DNA of 8,119 nucleotides from Candidatus Zipacnadia bacterium (GTDB taxonomy: Bacteria > Armatimonadota > Zipacnadia > Zipacnadales > Zipacnadaceae), in NCBI GenBank assembly GCA_029821415.1, contig JALGTJ010000042.1, forward strand, positions 1 through 8,119. Reading direction: 5' to 3'. This document shows positions 1 through 5,645 of this stretch, piece after piece; the stretch's first letter is position 1, and each line of letters opens with the position of its first letter. The position numbers and the translations under genes were made by a program. The notes beneath the pieces were generated by a model, which was given only the letters and a program-made list of their open reading frames with translations, had not been told where the DNA came from and searched no databases.

Positions 1-1485
1 TACGCCGACGTAACCCGCGACGAGCACGGCGTCATAAACCTCACCCAGATATTCCGGCCTAAGGAAGTGGTTCCTCCAGAAAAGCGGTTTCGGGGCCAGG
101 TGGTCATTACCAACAGCGTAATTGACCTGCGCGACGAAGCTCTCCCTACCCGTGACGGTCGGCCCCTGGAGCTCCGACTTACTGATGTCAGCGGGGAGGT
201 GCTCATTAACCAGTACGGTCCCCTGTACGTTCATCTGGAGGCCGGCGCTACTAATCAGCGTTTCGCTGCTGCTGAGTTAGATGTTCGGGGCGACACCGAA
301 ACAAACAGCTTTGCTGTGGACGGCAAACTGCGAGGCGTTGATGGCCCCTGGTGGTATGATCAGTTCGTCCACTCACCTGACTTTGATCTAACCCAAGGGA
401 CTGTTGACGGCCGATTCACTGTCTGGTGGGGAATAGATCCCGAGTCAAGCGAGGGTATTAGCTACTTCGCTTCGGCCACGGTGAAGGATGCTACCGCGCA
501 GGTAGCTGCTCTGCAGGGGCCAGTGCGTTTCGACGCCCAGGCAAGTGTTACTCCGGAGGGCGTGAATATTCAGAGTTTGTCAGGCAGGTGGGCCGGCGCT
601 ACGGTCTGGGCTTCCGGCGGTCTTTTTGATTGGTCAGACCTGACTGTTAATCTGTCCGCACGAGTGACCAATCTAACCCCGGAATCTGTGCTGGTGCTGC
701 TGCCGTCCAATTCCCTGCCGGCAGCCAAGCTGCTGGGGGACTCTGGCCGGCTGGACGCCGATTTACAGGTAACCGGTGGGTTGTCGGACCCCTCGGTGCA
801 GTTAGTGGCACGCAGTCGGGGGACGACTAACCTCGTTATCCAGGACGATTTCCCCGTAGTGGTTAGCGGTCTGCGGGTGCAGGCGTCTATTCCCAGTGTG
901 GCAAGCTCGGCCGTCGCTGCGCAGGTCAGCGCCGAGCGGATCAGCCCTGGTCCGTGGTCAACCTCGGATGAATCTGGGAGTGGTTCTGCGCAGCACACTG
1001 TTCATATCAGCGACCTGCAGAATGTTGAGCTGAACCTGGCCTACGCCGGTGCGACGCCGGTTCTGGAAACCGCTCTGCAAGTCGGACGCACCACTGTTGA
1101 CGATCTGCCGCTTGATAACCTGCGGGAGGGAAAATCATCGGCCAGGCGTGGGCGTGTTGGGATCGGGATCACCGCTCGCAAGTTTACTTTGATGTGGCTG
1201 GCCGCGACCTACAACTGGCTGGCCTCCAGCAGGTGCAGGGAGTGGACCTGGGTGATCTTAGTGGCCAGGCCAATCTCCTGCTGGCCGGCGAGGTCAAAGA
1301 CGGCAGGCCATACGTGGTCAGCCGAGTGCGTGCTGGCGACCTCGGCTTCCGTGGTGTTACCGTGGAGGAGTTCACGAGCCTGTGGGAGTTGCGAGGGCGC
1401 GATCTGCGACTGTGGCTGGCCAGCCTCCGCGATCCCAAGGGACAAGCCTGTGTGCAGGGGCGGATTGATGGTAATGGCAAGCTAG
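1..1485 (+). CDS. tamB: TamB-like protein, 5' part (open at window edge, frameshifted)
   Basis: The frame is open from base 1, so the true start lies upstream. TamB proteins are anchored in the inner membrane and form a long beta-rich, hydrophobic-grooved bridge across the periplasm that serves outer-membrane protein assembly and phospholipid transport. The visible part begins in an AsmA/TamB-like segment (DEHGVINLTQIFRP, then FRGQVVITNSVIDLRD) and continues as alternating short beta strands. These include a typical repeat unit at about 751-810 (LDADLQVTGGLSDPSVQL). Convincing sequence stops at about base 1134. From there to the TAG at 1483-1485 the roughly 116 residues are rich in Trp, Cys and Arg, unlike the rest, which marks them as an out-of-frame tail. 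The continuation lies in frame 3, from about 1131 to 4760. Family assignment rests mainly on the C-terminal part and on the neighbours. Confidence 0.8.
   Translation, partial: YADVTRDEHGVINLTQIFRPKEVVPPEKRFRGQVVITNSVIDLRDEALPTRDGRPLELRLTDVSGEVLINQYGPLYVHLEAGATNQRFAAAELDVRGDTETNSFAVDGKLRGVDGPWWYDQFVHSPDFDLTQGTVDGRFTVWWGIDPESSEGISYFASATVKDATAQVAALQGPVRFDAQASVTPEGVNIQSLSGRWAGATVWASGGLFDWSDLTVNLSARVTNLTPESVLVLLPSNSLPAAKLLGDSGRLDADLQVTGGLSDPSVQLVARSRGTTNLVIQDDFPVVVSGLRVQASIPSVASSAVAAQVSAERISPGPWSTSDESGSGSAQHTVHISDLQNVELNLAYAGATPVLETALQVGRTTVDDLPLDNLREGKSSARRGRVGIGITARKFTLMWLAATYNWLASSRCREWTWVILVARPISCWPARSKTAGHTWSAECVLATSASVVLPWRSSRACGSCEGAICDCGWPASAIPRDKPVCRGGLMVMAS
1128..1134 (+). other. Frameshift site / slippery heptamer GGGAAAA inside tamB
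   Basis: In the frame-1 reading the codons are GAG GGA AAA TCA, so the heptamer is phased as G GGA AAA. This is the X XXY YYZ form and phase of a -1 programmed frameshift signal. Slipping back one base gives GGG AAA and then ATC ATC GGC, which reads directly into the frame-3 TamB sequence. The same result follows if one base was lost from the G/A run. The sequence alone cannot separate programmed frameshifting, mutation and assembly error. A single-base indel in a homopolymeric run is the most economical explanation. Confidence 0.75.
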
Positions 1486-4400
1486 ACCTGCACATGAACG
1501 GCGCCGAGCTAGACCTGGCCGGCTGGGGCAAGCAACTCAATCGCCCCGATTTGTCCGGTGTAGCGTTTCTATGCGCGAATGTGGCGGGAACATTGGAAGA
1601 TCTGGTCGGCGATGCGGAGCTGGTCGCTTTCGGTGCCGGCAGTCAGCAATTCTCTACTGATGCCCTCTTTGTCCGTGCCAGCATCGAGCAGTCGGCGATT
1701 GCGCTGAACGAGTTGCTGGTGTCCCGTGGCCCGACAATGCTGGCAGGTAGTGGCCGGCTGGCGGGACTGAGCCGCGCAGCCGAGCAGATGCTGGTGGCTG
1801 CCGAGCTTCGTTTGGTCGGTTTGCAACTGGAGGAGATCAGCGACGAAGCGGGCTTGGGACGGCCCATCAGTGGGGTAGCTGAGGCCAGCGCCACGTTATC
1901 AGGGACGATCAGTGACCCGCGACTGAGTGTAGACCTGGCTGTGCCCTCCGGCTATTACGGCCCCTATCCGGTTACCCAGGCAAACCTGGGGCTTGTCGTT
2001 GACCGCCAGCGCGCTGAGGTTACTCAGGGTAATTTCCATGTCTCGGGGGCCGTCATCACCATGCGGGGGTATCTGGAAAATTGGCGGCAACTGGTGGCTG
2101 GTGAGCCAGTTATGCCCGAGTTTGCTGCCTACTTGTCGGTGGATAACATTGATCTACAATCTATTGTTTCGCCCCAGGAGACCGAGGTAGCCATCGCTGG
2201 TCGGGTGGATCTGCCCGAGATTGAGGTACACAGCAGCCCACAGGGGCCGGTGGGGCGGATCCACCTGGTGGTCCCGCATCTGGCGATAGGTGGTCAGCAG
2301 GTCAGTGCCATCGACACAATGTTCCGCATCGGACAAGGCCGGATATCGCTGGCGGATACTTCTTTGCAAGTGGGCTCTGCCAAGCTTCAGGCCGTCGGTA
2401 GCTACCAGTGGGAGCATGGCCAGGGGCTGGTGAATCTGCAGCTATCTGGTGGGCGCACCAGCGAGCTGTTGCGCCTGGCTGCACCGGTCAGCGAACTGCT
2501 CGCCGCCCCGCCGGCCGGCGACAGGCTTGCCCGACGGTTGCGGGGACTGGCGTTGCGAGTCCGGGGAGATATTGACCTGTCGGTGAAGCTAGAGGGTTCT
2601 CCAGAGCAGATGTCAGCTCATATTCAGACTACCGTAACAGGTCCCAGCCTTGACCGCAAGAGCCTGCCTGATATGAGTGGTGTCTGCACCGTTGAGCTCA
2701 CGAATGGGCAATTGACGGCGGTGCATGATATTGTAGCGGATGTCACTCAGGGCGAGGGCTTGCTGACCATTGAAGGCGACATTGACCCTAACGGTGAGCT
2801 GTCGCTGCTGGCTGACGGCACCAACTTCAATATCGCGCTATGGCGGGACTGGCTTCCGGAGGAAATCTCCCTGGGAGGCACGCTCGGCGTTATTACTGTA
2901 GCAGCGGCCGGCCCAACACGCCGCCCCTCCTTCCGTGGCAGCGTATTTATTGACAATCCCACGTTTGAGGGTATCAAATTTGACCAAGCCAACATTCCCG
3001 TGCTCAGCCTGGACGAAACCGGACTGGATATTGATATGCTGCTGCTCAAGCGCGGGGACCAGCAGATAGTCCTGCGCGGCAAGCTGCCCGTCCAGTGGAA
3101 GCCGCTGGGCCTGGCTGTTGACCAGCCGATTCAGGTATCTTGTGAGTTGGAGAATACCGACCTGGGCCTCTTCCCGGCACTGTTAGATGAATTTGTGCGG
3201 GCGCGGACCGAACACGAGTCTGCCCAGACGCTGTGGAGCCAGTGGCGGGCCCGCGGCCGAGTGGACAGCGAGATTAGTGTCAGCGGGCGCGTAGATGATC
3301 CTACCATTGAAGGGTATGTGCACATTACTGACGGGAGAATTGCCCCACCGGGGTGGCAGCAGGGCCTGGAGGGCTTAGTGCTCAACGCTGCTGTGCACCG
3401 CCGGGGTCAATACAATGTTGTCAATATCGCTCGCCTGGCAGCTCGACTTGACAACACTGACTTTAAGCTAAACGGCAGCGTAGCTTTAACGCAGTTCGCT
3501 TCATTCTGGCACGATCAGTTTGACTTGGCCATGGAGATTAGTTCCCCAGAGCAGCAACTGTTGGGGGAGACTATTGTCCGTGACCTGGCCGGCCGGATCA
3601 CTGTGAAAACTCAACCTGACCACTCTCAGCTTGTTACGCTGCAGGATATTGGAGGCAATCTCGGAGACGGGAGGGTGAGTCTGGCAGGCCATGTCCAAAT
3701 GGATAAATTCGATTACGCACTCCTGGCCAATAATGAGATAAAGCTTCAGATGGAATTGACGGGGGCTACTATTAATTATCCTCCAATATTCAGGGGACAG
3801 CTCGACGGCGAGATAAGTGTCAGCAACCCTGCCGAAGGCCAACCTGCCGTTGCCATAGGACGGATTGTTCCCTCTCAGGCGCGGGTGGCGCCGCCACTTG
3901 GTGGTGGAGGTGGCGGACCAACTTACAGTTGGGGGTCGCAACGGCCCTCGCCCCGATTTGACATTGAAGTTGTGCTGGGCGAGAACGTCGTACTCAAAAC
4001 GCCGGGTCTTACTGCTCCCCTGCAAGCCAATACCACCGTAGCTCACCTCACTGGCAGCCCCCAGCACCCGCTTATTACCGGCCTCATTCAGTTTAAGCCC
4101 GGCCGAGCTAGCGTTCCGACCGGATTGGTGCGCATTGCTGAGATGGGGGTAGAATACCGCTATGGACCCAAGCCCGGTGAGTATCGCGAACCGATGGAAC
4201 TGGCGCTGTCGGGCCGCATCTGGGGTGAAGCTCGCCAGCTTATCCCCTCAGCCGTGGTTAACAACCGGCCGATAAATCAACTCACCATATTCATCAAGAT
4301 CAGTGGGGCCTTGCCCAATAATATCAATCTGACTTTAAGCTCTCAGCCGCCACTTAGCGAGGACCAGCTTTATCAGATTATAGGCACCGGGCCGCTAGGC

Positions 4401-4760
4401 CTGGTCGCCGGCCGGGGTGGGAGTAGCCTTGGTGACCTGTTTTCCCAGCAATTCACCGGGCTGTTAGCTGCCGGATTCCGGACGGCTGTATTCCGCCCCA
4501 TTGAAGAGCAGATCAAACAAGCTCTGGGGCTTGACCAGTTCACGGTAATGTTTGGATTTGATCAGCCGGTTGATGTGCGCATTGGCAAATATGTGATGGA
4601 GGACCTGCTGGTGAGCTACCGGCACACCGTCATCTCAGAGACCGAAGATGAATGGGATCTGGGGCTTTCCTACGAACTACCCCGCAAGTTCCGGGTCAGC
4701 TTCACGACCAATGAGGAAAACGACACCCAATTCCGTATCAGTTATACCCGTAGCTTCTGA
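1194..4760 (+). CDS. tamB: TamB-like protein, 3' part with TamB (DUF490) C-terminal domain
   Basis: This is the continuation of the preceding gene in frame 3. GTG 1194 is only the first formal start. The frame is open from 1119, and the real join is probably at 1128-1134, because residues encoded upstream (KIIGQAW, then QVYFDVAGRDLQLAG) read as genuine beta-strand protein. No Shine-Dalgarno sequence precedes 1194, so independent initiation there is unlikely. Across the join the window encodes about 1586 residues. Units of the form 'hydrophobic strand, G, DP, hydrophobic strand' recur near 1880-1940, 2877-2955, 3270-3330 and 4022-4093, as expected for the stacked beta architecture of TamB/AsmA proteins. 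The last ~140 residues are the most diagnostic: PPLSEDQLYQIIG, LGLDQFTVMFGFDQP, VRIGKYVMEDLLVSYRH, and the closing FRISYTRSF ending in Phe. A hexaglycine stretch lies at residues 903-908 of this frame. The family call is firm. Whether the gene works depends on the frameshift. Confidence 0.9.
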   Translation: MAGRDLQLAGLQQVQGVDLGDLSGQANLLLAGEVKDGRPYVVSRVRAGDLGFRGVTVEEFTSLWELRGRDLRLWLASLRDPKGQACVQGRIDGNGKLDLHMNGAELDLAGWGKQLNRPDLSGVAFLCANVAGTLEDLVGDAELVAFGAGSQQFSTDALFVRASIEQSAIALNELLVSRGPTMLAGSGRLAGLSRAAEQMLVAAELRLVGLQLEEISDEAGLGRPISGVAEASATLSGTISDPRLSVDLAVPSGYYGPYPVTQANLGLVVDRQRAEVTQGNFHVSGAVITMRGYLENWRQLVAGEPVMPEFAAYLSVDNIDLQSIVSPQETEVAIAGRVDLPEIEVHSSPQGPVGRIHLVVPHLAIGGQQVSAIDTMFRIGQGRISLADTSLQVGSAKLQAVGSYQWEHGQGLVNLQLSGGRTSELLRLAAPVSELLAAPPAGDRLARRLRGLALRVRGDIDLSVKLEGSPEQMSAHIQTTVTGPSLDRKSLPDMSGVCTVELTNGQLTAVHDIVADVTQGEGLLTIEGDIDPNGELSLLADGTNFNIALWRDWLPEEISLGGTLGVITVAAAGPTRRPSFRGSVFIDNPTFEGIKFDQANIPVLSLDETGLDIDMLLLKRGDQQIVLRGKLPVQWKPLGLAVDQPIQVSCELENTDLGLFPALLDEFVRARTEHESAQTLWSQWRARGRVDSEISVSGRVDDPTIEGYVHITDGRIAPPGWQQGLEGLVLNAAVHRRGQYNVVNIARLAARLDNTDFKLNGSVALTQFASFWHDQFDLAMEISSPEQQLLGETIVRDLAGRITVKTQPDHSQLVTLQDIGGNLGDGRVSLAGHVQMDKFDYALLANNEIKLQMELTGATINYPPIFRGQLDGEISVSNPAEGQPAVAIGRIVPSQARVAPPLGGGGGGPTYSWGSQRPSPRFDIEVVLGENVVLKTPGLTAPLQANTTVAHLTGSPQHPLITGLIQFKPGRASVPTGLVRIAEMGVEYRYGPKPGEYREPMELALSGRIWGEARQLIPSAVVNNRPINQLTIFIKISGALPNNINLTLSSQPPLSEDQLYQIIGTGPLGLVAGRGGSSLGDLFSQQFTGLLAAGFRTAVFRPIEEQIKQALGLDQFTVMFGFDQPVDVRIGKYVMEDLLVSYRHTVISETEDEWDLGLSYELPRKFRVSFTTNEENDTQFRISYTRSF

Positions 4761-4781
4761 TACCATCCCTATGTGGATTGT

Positions 4782-4824
4782 CCTCAGGCAATTGTGCCCA
4801 TTCTTCCACCTGAGGTTTCTTTCT
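4782..4824 (+). terminator. Candidate rho-independent terminator after tamB
   Basis: A perfect 7-bp inverted repeat, CCTCAGG (4782-4788) and CCTGAGG (4809-4815), is followed directly by TTTCTTTCT (4816-4824). It begins 21 bases after the tamB stop codon. The loop is long (20 bases), and a smaller competing hairpin GGCA-attg-TGCC (4787-4798) overlaps the left arm, so efficiency may be modest. Its position between tamB and a new promoter region supports a terminator role. Confidence 0.55.
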
Positions 4825-4828
4825 GGGG

Positions 4829-4855
4829 GAACTGGTTGCGCCATTGATTGTCTAA
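4829..4855 (+). promoter_or_regulatory. Candidate ECF (sigma-E-type) promoter, likely autoregulatory
   Basis: GAACTG (4829-4834), preceded by GGGG, is separated by exactly 16 bases from TCTAA (4851-4855). E. coli sigma-E and Pseudomonas AlgU promoters have the form GAACTT-N16/17-TCTGA or TCAAA, so five of six -35 bases, the spacing and the TC of the -10 agree. The site lies 109 bases upstream of the start of an ECF sigma gene, and many such sigma factors activate their own promoter. Transcription would begin near 4862, leaving a leader of about 100 bases. The match to this particular sigma factor is inferred. Confidence 0.55.
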
Positions 4856-4890
4856 CTATTCAGCAAGCGCCCGCTCTGGCGCCGTCTTAA

Positions 4891-4920
4891 TGGCAAGCGG
4901 ACGGGCATCTGTGGTATAAT
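4891..4920 (+). promoter_or_regulatory. Candidate housekeeping promoter with extended -10
   Basis: A perfect TATAAT (4915-4920) is preceded by TG one base upstream, giving the extended -10 form TGGTATAAT (4912-4920). The -35 region is weak: TGGCAA at 4891-4896 with an 18-base spacer matches TTGACA at three positions, which is tolerable for an extended -10 promoter. Transcription would start near 4927, about 37 bases before the GTG of the sigma factor gene. It probably supplies basal expression of that gene and perhaps of bamA downstream. Confidence 0.7.
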
Positions 4921-4963
4921 TGCTTCAACATTCATAATAGCTTGGAGCCTACAGAGCCTGTCA

Positions 4964-5524
4964 GTGAGCGAGCAGCGTAGCCCGGCGGAATTTCATAAAG
5001 TTATTCAGGATAACTACCAGCGTGTCTACAGCGTGATATATCGGATGCTGGAGGATCCCGAGGAGGCTGAGGATCTCACCCAGGATACCTTTGTCAATGC
5101 CTACCGCGCCTGGGGTGACTTTCGTGGAGAAAGTCAGGTCTATACCTGGTTGTATCGCATTGCTGTTAACCTGACTAGAAATCGCCTGGAGACTATTGGG
5201 CGATACCGACAAACCAAAAAGTATTCGCTGGATCAGCCTGTAGAAGATGATCACGGAGAGGGCCACTCCCGTCATATCAAAGACTGGTCGCAAGTACCTG
5301 AACGCCTGGTGGAGAGTAAGGAGTTAGGCGAGCTGATCGCTCACTATGTTACCAAGTTGCGTAGGGACTACAAAGAAGTGGTTATTCTGCGTGACTACGA
5401 GGGGCTGTCATACGAAGAAATTGCTCAGGTTCTCGGCTGTAGTTTAGCAGCAGTCAAGTCACGGCTGTTTCGGGCGCGGAGTATCCTGCGCGAGCAATTA
5501 CAGGCCTACATTGAACCGCAATAG
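4964..5524 (+). CDS. ECF-family RNA polymerase sigma factor (sigma-70 group 4)
   Basis: The 186-residue product has the size and two-domain layout of ECF sigma factors, which direct RNA polymerase to stress or envelope promoters. Region 2 spans about residues 11-78, with the core-binding and -10-recognition segments around AEDLTQDTFVNAYRAW (35-50) and YTWLYRIAVNLTRNRL (60-75). An acidic linker (about 85-115) follows. Region 4 spans about 121-178, with the helix-turn-helix LSYEEIAQVLGCSLAAVKSR (148-167) for -35 recognition. PERLVESKEL and LRDYEGLSYEEIA resemble E. coli RpoE, but orthology is not claimed. The start is taken as GTG 4964, because the region 2 spacing fits and no other plausible start lies nearby. 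The ribosome binding site is weak (AGAG at 4953-4956, or a distant GGAG at 4944-4947). It sits between tamB and bamA, and no anti-sigma gene follows it in the window. Confidence 0.95.
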   Translation: MSEQRSPAEFHKVIQDNYQRVYSVIYRMLEDPEEAEDLTQDTFVNAYRAWGDFRGESQVYTWLYRIAVNLTRNRLETIGRYRQTKKYSLDQPVEDDHGEGHSRHIKDWSQVPERLVESKELGELIAHYVTKLRRDYKEVVILRDYEGLSYEEIAQVLGCSLAAVKSRLFRARSILREQLQAYIEPQ

Positions 5525-5633
5525 GGCAACCGGAGTGTCCAGCGGGAAGGGAACAGTCGTACGGCAGCGAAATGATGGTGTGGCCGGTGCGAGCCTGCTA
5601 CTTGTTCGCTGTTACGCTGTCGATACTATATAG

Positions 5634-5638
5634 AGGAG
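5634..5638 (+). promoter_or_regulatory. Ribosome binding site of bamA
   Basis: AGGAG lies seven bases before ATG 5646. It fixes the bamA start, and the residues that follow form a good signal peptide. The 121-base gap before bamA shows no convincing promoter, so bamA may be translated mainly from the sigma factor transcript. Confidence 0.85.
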
Positions 5639-5645
5639 ACAAACT

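Noticed and set aside
570..998. 142-codon open frame on the - strand
   Set aside because: Antisense to the tamB 5' part; composition is typical of a shadow frame in moderately GC-rich DNA.
3501..4067. 188-codon open frame on the - strand inside tamB
   Set aside because: It lies wholly antisense to convincing TamB coding sequence and has no ribosome binding site or recognisable protein character.
4867..4882. GCGCC/GGCGC hairpin as a terminator
   Set aside because: The stem is only 5 bp and no T tract follows; it is at most a minor leader structure.
4648..4890. 80-codon + strand open frame running past the tamB stop codon
   Set aside because: Most of it is out-of-frame tamB sequence and the rest covers the terminator and ECF promoter; no ribosome binding site.
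5602..5629. TTGTTC-N16-TACTAT as a bamA promoter
   Set aside because: Both hexamers are weak, and the predicted start would fall inside the bamA ribosome binding site.
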